Shown: positions 21,885 through 32,896 of the stretch, in pieces
How the letters are laid out: every line of letters begins with the position of its first letter
How positions within the stretch are numbered: the stretch's first letter is position 1
Source: Lumnitzera littorea
Taxonomy: Eukaryota; Streptophyta; Magnoliopsida; Myrtales; Combretaceae
Reading direction: 5' to 3'
NCBI GenBank assembly: GCA_024138015.1
Contig: JAMXBB010000009.1
Location: 11,798,052-11,862,051 of the forward strand
DNA: 64,000 bases
Translations under genes and position numbers: made by a program
The notes under the pieces: model-generated
The model's database searches: none
What the model was told of the DNA's origin: nothing
Seen by the model: the letters and a program-made list of their open reading frames with translations, nothing else

Positions 21885-22165
21885 ATGGGTGTTAGGCAAA
21901 CATGGGCTAGGATACAACCGTATCCCATGCCCGTGTAACTGTCTATGGTGATTGTGTGTTGCTGGGTGCATACGAGCTGGGACACAACCGTATCCCATAC
22001 CCATATAACTTTCTATGGTTGGCGCATAAGGTTGGGCGTACATGGGCTGGGATACAACCGTATTGTATCCCAGCCCGTGTAACTTTCTGTGGTGATGGTC
22101 CATTGAAGGGGCCTGGATAGACATGGGTTGGGAAACAGTTGTGTCCCATGCCCGTGTAACTTTTT
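21885..22165. repeat. Four-copy dyad-containing tandem repeat, about 70 bp unit
   Basis: Units share 'catgggctgggatacaaccg' and 'cccgtgtaactttct'. The dyads start at 21910, 21979, 22049 and 22130. The third unit extends to a near-perfect 18 bp inverted repeat with a 5-base loop (22040-22080). The same motif occurs twice in each LTR of this element. Confidence 0.85.
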
Positions 22166-22520
22166 TTTTTTTTTTTTTTCCTAATCTGAATTCATGAATT
22201 TAAAAATAAAAGAAACTTAAAGAAATAAAAGTACTTAAACTAGAAAAATAAGACAAAGAAAACTAAAGAAAAAAAAAATTTAACTAAAAAGAAAAGTCTA
22301 TGACTAAAATTGAAGCAAATAAAAGAAGCAAAGCAAAATTAGATAAAAGAAAAATAAAATGGAATAAGCTAAAAGAACTAAAGTGTGAGCAAAGTTAGAC
22401 ATGGATTGCCTCCCAAGAAGTGCTATAGTTAATGTTGACAGCTCAATGGGATACGTCTTCTTATTTATGATTCTTCATCCAGGTGGAGAGGACTCTTCCT
22501 GCATCTCGTTTTCGAATTCT

Positions 22521-25103
22521 CTATACAAGTGTAAATTTACCCTTCGACCATCGACCTTGATAATTCCATTTCATTGGTGCATAACTTTCATAGTTTCTCT
22601 CCTTATCATGCCACTTATCAAATTCATGTAGCCTAAATTTCTTCATTTTGTTCGCTTTTAGCTTAGATGCGGTTATCATTGGGAGTTTTGAACTTTTCAC
22701 TGCAAAGACATATTCCAAATGATTTCTTGACAGTTTTGGTTCCAAAATTGGTGGCTTCTCTTTGAAAGATTTTAACCTAAGATCCTTTGGCTTATTGAGT
22801 GGATCAATTCCCTTCTTATCTACAATGGATTCATGAACTTTTATTTGAGCTACCACTTCTACACAGTTAAGGTTGGTCACCGGATTTTCATCTCCCTTTT
22901 GCAAGTAATAGCTTGAGGAATCTTTGGCAAGCGCTTCCTGTACACATCTAGATATACCAACATTAGTGGCATTAACATTGTGACATATGTCCTCTAAGTC
23001 AAGAAATTTGTTCGTTGCCTCTGGAGTTTTAAAAACTATTTCATCATCCCCGCCCCGTAATATCAACTTATGCTCACTAACATCAAAAACAGCCCTAGCG
23101 GTAGCTAGGAAGGGTCGACCTAAAATGATCGATACCTCAATATCTTCATTTATATCAAGTATAACAAAATTTATGGGAAAGATGAATTTGTCTACTTGCA
23201 CTAAAACATCCTCTATGATGCCTCTAGGGTGTGTGATAGACCTATTGGCTAATTGAAGACTTATGTACGTTAGTTTAGGTTCTCCTAACCTTAGCTTTTT
23301 GAACAATTTATACGGCATCAAATTTATACTAGCTCCTAAGTCTGCTAAAGCATTATCTACTAACAAATTGCTAAGCATACAATGAATAGTGAAACTCCCT
23401 AGATCTTTTAATTTTTGTGGCAGCTTTTTCTGGAGAAGTGCCGAGCATTCCTCGTTCAATGTGACGGTTGTAAGCTCCTCCAATGTCCTCTTGTTCAATA
23501 GAAGATCTTTTAGAAATTTTGCATACTTTAGCATCTATAAGATGACATCAACAAGAGGTAAGTTAATGTGTAATTGTTTGAAAACATCAAGCAATTTACC
23601 GAATTCCTTATTCTGATTAGTGTAACTTTGCTTAAGGCGCTACGGGTAAGGGATGAGAGGCTTGTACTCCTTCACTTTCGGTGATTCCATACTTTCTTTT
23701 GATTTTAATGGCTTTGCATCTTCCTTATGGTTGACTTCCACTTTTTTCTTAACTACTTCCTCACCATCCTTCTTCTCCACTTGTAGTTTTCTACTACTTC
23801 TCAAGGTCATTGCATTAACATGTTCCCTAGAATTGACCTCGGTATTCCCTAGGAGTATCCCTTGTTGCCTCTCAGAGATCATTTTTGCAAGTTGACTAAT
23901 TTGATTCTCAAGATTGTGATTGGAAGCCTCTTGATTTCTCAACAATGATTTAATATTGGATAGTTGAGCCTCATTACCTTGAATATATTTAGTGAGAAGT
24001 TCTTCCACACTAGACTTCTTTTCTTGAGAAAGAGGAGGTGGTAATGGTCTTTGAAATCCAGGTGCACCAAAGTTGGTCTTCTACTGGCCTTGGTTTTGGT
24101 TTCCTTATGAGAAATTAGGATGATTCCTCTATCCAAGATTTTAAGTGTTGCTGTAAGGGTTATTTTGTTGCATGGGTAGATTTCCTACATAATCCACTTG
24201 TTCCAGTTGTTCTTGTGCTCGATAACCTTGCATGCCAAAGTTACTTACATCCGATTGTACTTGTTGAGGGCCAACAGAAAGTGCATCAATCTTCTTACTC
24301 AATAGATCCACCTTGGCTGCTAGAGCAGTGGTTAAGTCCACATCATAAATTCCCATAACCTTTTGCTTGGCTATAGTGCTTTCCTACTGATAATTGTTCA
24401 TCGCTATTCCTTCAATCAGGTTTTGTGCTTGCTCGGGTGTCTTTGTGTTCAAAGTACCTCCTACAAATGCATTAATCATCTGTCTCGTAGATAAATTGAG
24501 ATCATTATAGAAGGTCTGAATCTGCATCTATAGTGGTAGGCCATGATATGGGCACCTCCTGAGCAAGTCCTTAAACCACTCCTAAGTATCATATAGAGTC
24601 TCTACTTCCAATTGGGCAAAACAAGAAATGTCGTTTCGAAGTTTAGCGGTCTTCGCAGGTGGAAAATACTTCTTCAAAAATTTCTCTACCAATTCATTCC
24701 AAGTTGTGATTGAATTTCATGGTAGGGAGTTCAACCATTGCTTTGCTCTACCCCTCAAGGAAAAAGGAAATAGCCGCAGTCGGATGGCATCATCCGTGGC
24801 TCCGTTGATTTTAAATGTATCACAAATCTCTAAAAAGTTAGAGATGTGAGCATTAGGATCTTCATCTTAGAGACCATCGAACTGAACATATTGTTGAACC
24901 ATTTGTATGATGTTGGGTGCAATTTCGAAGTTATTAGCCACGACGGTTGGGCTTATGATACTAGAGTTAGCTTCGATAAGTGTAGGCCTTGAATAGTCGA
25001 ACATAGTCCAATTTGCTTCATTACCGTTGTTACCCTCTTCCTTAATCTCAACGATTGACTCGTCTTCTATGGTAGTCACAGTTTGTCTAGGTCGCAATCT
25101 CAA
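22521..25103 (-). pseudogene. Athila-type gag and aspartic protease, ending before RT
   Basis: The frame starts MRLRPRQTVTTIEDES at 25103. Capsid wording typical of Athila follows: DPNAHISNFLEICDTFKING, LRLFPFSLRGRAKQWLNSLP, KYFPPAKTAKLRNDISCFAQ and FKDLLRRCPYHGLPL (about 24530-24890). The longest open piece (22521-23534, 337 codons) holds the protease: NALADLGASINLMPYKLFKK has D-L-G where a D-T/S-G triad is expected, and VSIILGRPFLATARAVFDV is the second half. After EPKLSRNHLEYVFAV, which normally leads into RT, the frame jumps to a short unrelated-looking tail (GRWSKGKFTLV) and stops. At least eight stops interrupt gag, mostly TAG. Confidence 0.85.
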
Positions 25104-25303
25104 ATTTTGAAGAATAATTCTCTCAATTTCAAGATTAAGTTCTACTAAATCTTCCAGGTTGCTTCAGTTCATGCACAACAAGGGTAAGAGATATATGATC
25201 AATTGCAGCTTTAGGTAATAAAAATAAACAATGAAAACAAAAGAGAAAAAAGAAAAAAAAATGGTCAAAGTAATAAAGCAACCAGTGTTCTTAATATCAA
25301 AAG

Positions 25304-25321
25304 TCCCCGACAACAGCATCA
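25304..25321 (-). promoter_or_regulatory. Primer binding site of the Athila-derived element
   Basis: The minus strand reads TGATGCTGTTGTCGGGGA, six bases inside the 5' LTR. It fits the Athila/Tat-type PBS (TGGCGCC...GGGG form) with transitions at CpG-like sites. Such sites pair with a tRNA 3' end to start cDNA synthesis. Confidence 0.7.
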
Positions 25322-25327
25322 AAAACT

Positions 25328-26570
25328 TGATATAAGGTAAGTGTACCTATCAGTTTTAATATAGCGGATGTGAGTCCGAGTTGATCTCTTAGAGACTTCG
25401 AGTACTAATATTAACCTTAGCTCTATAATCTAATTGGAAAATTGTGATTAGTTAAATGAATTAAAAATACTAAAATTAACAAACTAACCTAATTATGAGA
25501 CTTGATTAAGCAATTTAAAAAGCGATAAAACTAAGAACGACTTCAAGAAGGCAATAACATATTTAGGAATTATTTCCCTTAGTATTTAACATGTGATCGC
25601 TTAAAATATATCCAATTCAATCTCTATTATTCTTGACCGGAGGGATTCACAATTAAAGTTAACACCTTTCTTAAGCATATTAATCCTAATCCTAAATTAT
25701 TTACCAAAATCTCTTCACTTAGTAATATAATTTAGAATCGCATTAATATATAATGAATTCCTACACAAAAAAATAACTTTCTGCAAAAAACATGTATCTT
25801 ATCTCTAAGTACACATGTAATTCTCTCCAATTATGTCAAGATCTCATTACACATGTGATTTCTCAATTATCATGCATAATTTCATAGATTGATACCCTAG
25901 AAATATCAATTAACAATTAAATAACATAATTGAATCAAGAAAAGATAGAAACTTTATTGAAAATTATCAATCAATCTAATAGTCACATGAAATCCTAGTT
26001 TTCACAATCTTAAATACAAGAATTTTAAGCTATTATAATAAAACTAAAAACGAATTGCAACAAAATCAATAAATAAAACATGAAAACCCCCTTTTATTGA
26101 TGATAAATCTCTTTAATCTTGAAGTTGGGTGTTGCTTTCGCCTTTTTCTTCTCCTTCTCTTCAAGTTTCTTCTCTTTTGAATATCCAAAGTTGTGTGCGA
26201 AACTCTAGTATATCCTTTTATATTGTATTGTAAGGTTTCTTTTTTCGTCACCAAACACAGCTTGGGACACAATCGTATCCCCAGGTCGTGTAACTTTTTG
26301 ACCTTGGCAAATCTTCTTGGATGGACACATCCTGGGGACACAGTTGTGTCTCAAACTGTGTAACTTCAAAACTTCATAACTCATTCATTTAAAAGTCCAA
26401 ATTAAGTGAAACTTGATTCCTTTTCTTCGTTTTCAATCCAAGAACGTGTTCAAACCTTGAAGTCAAAATTTTACTCAATTAAGTATCGGTTTCTTTAAAA
26501 AAAAAACTAAATATGTAAGGGAAATACTATAAAATTATTATGTGAAATGTGTTTAAAATAAGAGTTATCA
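25328..26570 (-). repeat. 5' LTR of the Athila-derived element (right copy)
   Basis: It starts TGATATAAGG and ends AGAGTTATCA on the plus strand. It is the same length as the left copy. Its two dyads are GGGACACaatcGTATCCC (about 26265) and GGGGACACagttGTGTC (about 26335). The adjoining PBS on its inner side fixes the element's orientation as minus. Confidence 0.92.
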
Positions 26571-27240
26571 GTTATCACCTGCATAACCAAAGCATGAATA
26601 TTTACACTAGGTTCATTTTCATTCTCCATCTCTTGTTCCTCTTCTTCAAGATCTTCTTCCTTAGGATCCTCCTCTATATTAGTCTTACCCTCTTGATGAT
26701 TACTTTGCACATCTGAATAGGCTGCTTCTTGGGGTTCTACTGGTGGTGGATTTTCTTGTAGTGGTTCTTGCATCTCAGGCTCTAGGTTAGGGTCCGAAGG
26801 TATCTTTATGCTTGTTTTAGTGGGTTCTAGAAAATGAAGAAACCAATTGATGATTCCTAGTGGATACTGTCTAGGAATGTATAGAACGTCAGCAGGGATA
26901 TGAGTGATACTAGCTGGGTAAAGTCTCCCCTCTTCTAACCTAGCAGGAAAATACCTCAAGGGCATCATCAAGGATATAATCCTCTCTCTCTCTCCAACCA
27001 CCACTGCTCAAAGGTTGCTATGGCAGTATACCTATCATATTGAGCCCTTAAACTCAACTCTATCCATGCTCATTAATCCTTTTAGCTATAACACATCTCA
27101 TCATAAGATTTATCAATAATCTCATCGAGGGTCCTAAATATATTCCAGTTAGCCAACTCTAGAAGTAATTGTTGCATCTTAACCTTATAGTCGATAGGGG
27201 ACTCCTCTCTATTCCAACTAAACTGTATCTAACTAAGTAT
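26571..27240 (-). pseudogene. G2 extra ORF upstream of gag, 5' part
   Basis: On the minus strand: YDRYTAIATFEQWW, then after a frame change MPLRYFPARLEEGRLYPASI and YIPRQYPLGIINWFLHFLEP. A Pro/Glu-rich segment (EPEMQEPLQENPPPVEPQEA) and the acidic stretch shared with 18339-18464 follow. The segment upstream of the frame change also looks coding (KVKMQQLLLELANWNIFRTL). The protein would be roughly 250-300 residues before decay. I recognise no domain. The location upstream of gag and on the same strand resembles the extra ORFs known from some plant Ty3/gypsy lineages. Confidence 0.5.
26573..26698. repeat. 126 bp flanking duplication, right copy
   Basis: Partner of 18339-18464. It starts two bases after the end of the right LTR (the bases 'gt' lie between) and continues without a break into the rest of the G2 extra ORF. 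Confidence 0.9.
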
Positions 27241-27464
27241 TAACTCTCCCTTTCAATCCTGTAATTAAACTTAGAATCAATCAACAATCACTACACTAAA
27301 CATTATACTTACTTTTTGTTTTAATATGCTTAATACAATCTTTTATTGTCCACTTAATACTACTCACTTTTAGTGTTCTTATGATATTTATTTATTTTAA
27401 ATTATGACGCTTTAAAGCAAGTTCACCATAACTACACTCATACTGATTGAGAATTGTTACACCC
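27241..27464. other. G2 5' leader
   Basis: AT-rich, no coding frame. If the LTR-like block starting at 27465 were the G2 5' LTR, a PBS should lie just left of it. The sequence there (tactgattgagaat) does not match an initiator-Met or Asp PBS, so the link between G2 and that LTR is unproven. Confidence 0.35.
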
Positions 27465-30372
27465 CAAAGCCATAGAGTTACAACAGTCTTATCGTGTAAA
27501 CCAACTTATGACAGTAGCTAACCTTACAGTTCCTATCATAGATATAATTTACACAAAGCGTCTATGACTTCTCGTTTTGAAGTAAATAGCTCAATTAAGA
27601 ATTAAGCTAGAATTTACATAAAAGCTAGAACCTTAAGTCATATATATGTTTTTGCATTCACATTGTTGTAGAATTCCTAAGAGATTCTACATATTATAAT
27701 AGTTTGATAACTTACATATAATTTATCGATTTATAACCTAAAAATACTAACAAGAACTTAAAGAACTTAATCGTTCAACCGGTTGATCCTTACTCCCTAT
27801 GGCTTCAAAAGAGAATTGGCATTGGGATAATTGTAACATGGCATATTAATCAAGAATCAGAACCTACAAGAGAATCTGTATGGGTATGAGTAACTACAGC
27901 TCAGTAAGTTAAGTTAAGTTAGAGACTTATTAAAGTATAACAAACACAAATAAGGCTATCAAATAATTAACTATATGCAATGCAACAAACAAGTGCTATC
28001 ACACAACATGGTTTAGTTCGTTGTGAAACCATAGTAATTTTATTTGCTCTAATTCGAGTTAAAGAGTTTTCATGTTTATGTAACAGCTTATAACCAAACC
28101 TAGGTTTGTGCAATGGAGATACTGCTTTCTCCAAGACTATTCTTCGAACCAATGCCCTCGTCTTCACTGCTACCTCTTGTTTTGTCACTTAGCTCGGATA
28201 AGGATAAGGAAAAGACCATTATGCTATTCAGCGCTTTCTTTTTCAAAAGTGTCAGTGTTCGGCTAGAGAACCCTACTGACCTTCTAAAGGATTACAATGC
28301 ATGTCTAATTATGATATCTAGGTCGGTTATGATTATATGTAGTTTAGGGTGATCAAATAATTTCACACCATTCCATTCACATCAATCACCAAACACAACA
28401 TAGAATACAACATGAAATCAAATACCCAAGCACATGTGTACATAATTACCTATAAACACAATCAAATACAATCCTAAGTCTCCGAATACTTTAAAAAGGT
28501 ACTATAAAATACAATGAAGTATTAAACTTAACTTACTTAGAATCCTTGGTTTGCTAACTCACTTGTTGCAAATCAACTCTTTTCTGTGTGTCCTGTAATA
28601 TAAATATGCTTTTAGTATTTATATCTTGATGATATATATATATATATATATATATTATGATTTAACTCTATTCTTCATATAGTCATATTATTTATTATTG
28701 ATTCATTCTATGTTAGTTCTAGATTCGATTTCCGAATTCGATTATGATTCAAGTTTTAAATCAATTTTAACTATAAGTATTATACATAAATCCCAAAAAT
28801 GCGATCCAAACTCTAATGTGAAATTAATCACATTAGGCTTGAGTATCCTAATTATCACTTTTGATCCTAAATCAATATTCTATTCTATCTGGTACACTCT
28901 AATTCTTATTAGTATATTGAATTTACTCGCGATGTGAGAAAATTTTATATTTTTTTTATATAATTACCTAAATTGATGTTTCTACCAGATTTATTACATA
29001 TTAATATTATTATTATATTATCCATTTTAACCTAAGATTTTATAGTTATTATAATTTCAATTTCACATACTCTTAAAATTACATATTTGACTACATAATA
29101 CCTCTAATAATCGTATCTAACACTCTAAATACCACAATTATCATTCCACATCAGATATTAACATCTTAAAACACCTAATTATATACTAAATCAGCAATTA
29201 TTCAATCAACTATTAATTAACCCCAAATCCCTAATTATATTCATATTTTAAAGGCCTAAAAATCACTTAAAAATTTTAAAAATTAATTTCTAAAAAAGAG
29301 CTTTATAGCACTATTTTACATCACTTAAGTAGTTTACCAAAAAAAAAAAAAAAATTTAAGCTCAAAACTATACTCCTAAGGCTATTTACTTCTAAATTGA
29401 AACATACTTAGTTTTATACGGTTTCTTAAGCACCATATATTTTCAAATGTAATTAAATCTAACTAATTTTTTTCGCTAAATCTATATTCAATAAAACATT
29501 AAAATAATAAATTCATAATTTTCTAGATAAAATTAATAATTTTAATAATTTACATAAAATTAAGCTGAATTTGGACTCACCTAACTATTGGACTTCCCGC
29601 CACCAGCAATGGTCCTAAGGGTATTGGCTAGTCTAGGCGGTAGGTGTAAGGTATGGTGGTGGTGGTGGTTTGGTTCCAATTGATGGTGGGTCGTGGGTTT
29701 GGTCTAATTACCCTAACTACATTGTTTTTTTATAATTTTTTGGAAAAGCCCTATTTCTCTCTTGTTTTGGATCTCTCTAATTTTCTCACTTCATAAACTA
29801 CCCAAATGAGCTTCTAAAGAAATTTGGCTATTTATAGAGCTCTAAGGAATTTTTTGTGCATTCATTTGAGTTAATAATTGCTTTATCCTCTTCCAAATTG
29901 ACTTTTTAAGTAGGTTAGATTAATTGGTTAGATTTTTTCTTTCTTCTCCTAACCTACCACGACCTTGATCTGAATTGTCTGACACCAAGCTTGTGATCAT
30001 TGCCTACTTTTCTGATTTTTTTCTTATTTTTCCTTGATTTTTTAATAATTTTCTTTAATTATTTATCATTTTTCTAGCATTTTAGGTAATTTCGCGTATT
30101 TTTATCTACGCGTAAATACATATGGAGTATAAGTAAATAATCCTAAATATTATGTATGTTATTCTATGATTTTTAGTATACATATAATTTATATCTAGTG
30201 ACTCATTAGTTATTGGAATTTATTTTATGCATTTTCGATAAATAATGGTTAATATACTTAAATTTTGATATTATAATATTCTATTATTTTATTAATTATT
30301 TTCCTAAATTCAAACTTATAGGATCACTTTTACTAATATTTCTAACTTTGTTTTATAATTTAAGCTTGATCA
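27465..30372 (-). mobile_element. LTR-like block of chromovirus type
   Basis: It starts TGTTACACCCC, the reverse of a ...GGGGTGTAACA LTR end. The first 1.7 kb is collinear with 3824-5578. A TATA-like box in minus orientation lies at 29828-29837, with a GC-richer stretch (29580-29700) downstream of it, as expected for U3 and R. The outer end is set tentatively at ...TTGATCA before the gag sequence resumes. An (AT)n run lies at 28631-28654. No gene is seen. Confidence 0.55.
29828..29837 (-). promoter_or_regulatory. TATA-like box in the LTR
   Basis: The minus strand reads CTATAAATAG, a standard plant TATA box. Its position within the LTR fits the element promoter. Predicted start about 30 bases downstream on the minus strand, near 29800. 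Confidence 0.45.
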
Positions 30373-30375
30373 GAT

Positions 30376-30936
30376 CCTTTAACCGATTGTTGTAAACTTT
30401 ATATACTAAATTCGATTCTACAATTATAGAGCTTACAGTAGTGTCCTTATTAGGTAGATCTTGGTGCTGCTGGTGAAGTGCAAACACCTTTCCTAAGGCT
30501 TTCCGCCTCAGTCTTTCGGCTTGCAGCTGTCCTGTATGAGTTTTAGCTAGAGGTCTAGTAGTTTGTTGTCTCATTCTAGCATGACCCCTTGCAAGTTTGT
30601 AGCAAAGTACCCCCTTTTTGTATAGATATGATAGAAAGTGAGTAGCACTCTTTTAACCGATTGCTCTAAACTTTATATACTAAATCCGATTCTACAGTTA
30701 TAGGGCTTATAGCAGTATCCTTATCAGGTAGATCTTGGTGCTGCTGGTGAAGTGCAAACACCCTTCCTGAGGCTCTCTGCCTCAGTCTTTCGACTTGCTG
30801 CCGTCCTATATGAGTTTTAGCTGGAGGTTTAATTGTCTGCTGTCTCGCTCTAGCATGACCCCTTACAGGTCTCTCAGTACACTTTACAGCAAAGTACCCC
30901 CTCTAAGTACAGATATGATAGAAAGTGAGTAGCACT
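30376..30936. repeat. Tandem duplication of the G4 gag C-terminal coding region
   Basis: Copy 1 is about 30376-30649, copy 2 about 30650-30936. Both run from 'tttaaccgattg' through 'ggtgctgctggtgaagtgca' to 'gatagaaagtgagtagcact'. Copy 2 has about 14 bases absent from copy 1 near 30880. Divergence is moderate, so the duplication is old. Confidence 0.85.
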
Positions 30937-32267
30937 AACTTGTTGGTTGAATCTCGACTGAAGTGACTAGTCTTCTCATAAGAAAAGCAAGTACCCTTTA
31001 GTCATTTACAAGACCTTAACTCATGTGATCCATAACATCTAGGGCACTTAATAGCTAAAGGTATATTTGCTAAAGGAGCTAGGGGTAGGGCTTTAATTTG
31101 AACATGAGGGAGTGCTTAACTCATCAATCTAGTAATCATTTGAGGCTTCTTTTCACTTCTTTGAACCATATCTCTAGAAGCAGGCCTTTTTCTAGTCATA
31201 GAACTTAATTGAGGTGTTAAGGTGCCCTTCTTTTTCTTCAAATTCCTTTCCATATGCTTAACCTTTGTAACATTCTCCATATAAGTCTTTAGTTGGAATG
31301 CATCAACTATACTCTGCAACTTTGGCTCCAAACTAGCCAGCAATCTATAGGCTCTACCCTCATCATCTGCTCTCATAGCTAGGGGTAAAACTTTGAAAAA
31401 ATGGCTCATCTCAGTATCATACTCCTCAATTGATCTACGATTCTACTAACAGTTGAAATTAGCATCTTGCAAATGGTCCCTTACATTGGTAGGGAAAAAC
31501 TTAGCATAAAACAAGTTCTTGAACTCTTGCTAAGTAAATGACCCCTCTATCCTCTAAGCTTATTGGCCCACCAAGTGGTAGCAACCCCTTTAAGTTTATA
31601 TTCAGCATAATCATCATTCCTATCATCAAGCATATGGAAGGCAGCGAAGGCACTCTCTAAATCCTTCATCTACTTATTAGTAGCCAAAAAGTCCTCACCC
31701 CTCTGGTTAAAGTCACTAACTTGCTAAGCAAATTTATCTAAGTTAATGAATCTCTCTTTAAGAGCAGTCTGTTGAGCCAACACTCTTATCAAATAATTCA
31801 TAGTCTCAAGCAACATAGTAGTAATGTCAAGGGCCTGAGTCTACTTAGGTTGATCTCTGTGATCTCCAGTATCTCTGTGTACACCTGAACCAATCTATAC
31901 TCCAACTCCTTTGAGGCATAGTAGCCCAGGAGGAAAAGCATCCCATGAGGTGTCATCCCCTGAATGAAGAAGAACCTAGATTAATGACACATCTAGGAGG
32001 CATACTATAAGGAAAAGATTAGGAAACAACAGACAAAACAAGGGAATTAGTTGAAGGAAGGATAAGTTACATAGAAACTCAGTAAAATGACAACTAAAAC
32101 AACATTTATCAACAGTATAGGAATCTTTAACAACAACAACAACTCAAGTTTTAGTATACAACTTTAGATACTTCTAACTTTCTAGATCACTTCTTAACCT
32201 ATTTAAGATCTACACTTATTTAATAACTAAGTCCATTCTTTAACTCTTCTAAGATCTCTGCCCTTTA

Positions 32268-32279
32268 GCTTTGATGCCA
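32268..32279 (-). promoter_or_regulatory. Primer binding site of G4
   Basis: The minus strand reads TGGCATCAAAGC, 10 of 12 matching the initiator-Met PBS TGGTATCAGAGC. It lies a few bases inside the TGTAATGCCC LTR end at 32287. Confidence 0.7.
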
Positions 32280-32286
32280 CAAAAGC

Positions 32287-32896
32287 TGTAATGCCCTAGG
32301 ACCCTAAATGGATATTATAGCCTACCACATATTCTAGCTAGCCCGGAATATACTAAAGCTTCTAAATTTACTATGCTATTTTCATTAGAAACATACCACA
32401 ATTATATACAAATATAAATCCACAAAGGAGTGAGTAATTGCATAAAATCAAAATAAACAAACACAAAAGTTTAGGAGTATCAACTCATATCCATAAGTAA
32501 CATAAGGTAAACCATAAGTAACATTAGGTGTCAAAAAAAGAATTTGTTTGTAGAAAAAAAAATTGGAATAAGACTCATAAAAAATAGTAAAATACGGAGT
32601 ACTATAAATAAAGTTTTTTCCTCAAAGGATTAAGAATTCATAATCTACACCTTAATGACATAGGCACTCTTATTAATTATAAATGCTATTTTAGGATTTT
32701 GCTACTTTAGTTGATTAGAATTTAGTTTCCTTCTTAAAATCTATATTTGGTAGTTTAAGCTAAGATGGTACTGTGGTTATCAAAATTGTAATTTTATTTG
32801 TTTGATTATACCTCGTGAAATCGAGTATAAAATCATTTTTATGTAGACATTGGTAGAATTGTTAGCTTACACATTAAACTCAATGGGAACTTACGC
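32287..32896 (-). mobile_element. G4 5' LTR, inner part
   Basis: It starts TGTAATGCCCTAGG next to the PBS. AT-rich, no gene. It is interrupted at 32897 by the start of another LTR-like sequence; the outer part of the G4 LTR was not recognised beyond it. Confidence 0.55.

Larger units (their letters stand above)
19718..22520. other. 3' untranslated region of the Athila-derived element
   Basis: About 2.8 kb between the end of the gag-PR frame and the PPT. It holds a 3-copy repeat (20215-20425), a 4-copy repeat (21885-22165), a poly-T run next to the latter, and a short acidic frame (21049-21234). No RT, RNase H or integrase motif was found on either strand. Confidence 0.6.
18460..26570 (-). 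mobile_element. Athila-derived non-autonomous LTR retrotransposon (gag-PR, no RT/RH/INT)
   Basis: The two 1243 bp LTRs (18460-19702 and 25328-26570) are direct repeats with TG...CA ends, about 95% identical by eye. Inside, on the minus strand, are an Athila-type PBS, gag, aspartic protease and the first residues before RT. RT, RNase H and integrase are absent. A roughly 2.8 kb 3' region with two tandem repeats and a PPT follows. The element is 8.1 kb and lies inside the G2 extra ORF. Confidence 0.9.
30376..32286 (-). pseudogene. G4: gypsy gag remnant with PBS
   Basis: On the minus strand, gag capsid wording includes EMSHFFKVLPLAMRADDEGRA, LEPKLQSIVDAFQLKTYMEN and VKHMERNLKKKKG (31116-31430). 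Zinc-knuckle remains follow (CPRCYGSHELRSCK, GTCFSYEKTSHFSRD, about 30960-31060). The gag C-terminus (ERLRRKALGKVFALHQQHQD) is present twice because of a tandem duplication. Protease and pol are missing: the sequence ends at the LTR-like block to the left. It is a Del/Tekay-type gag by its knuckle and PBS context. Many stops are present. Confidence 0.7.
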
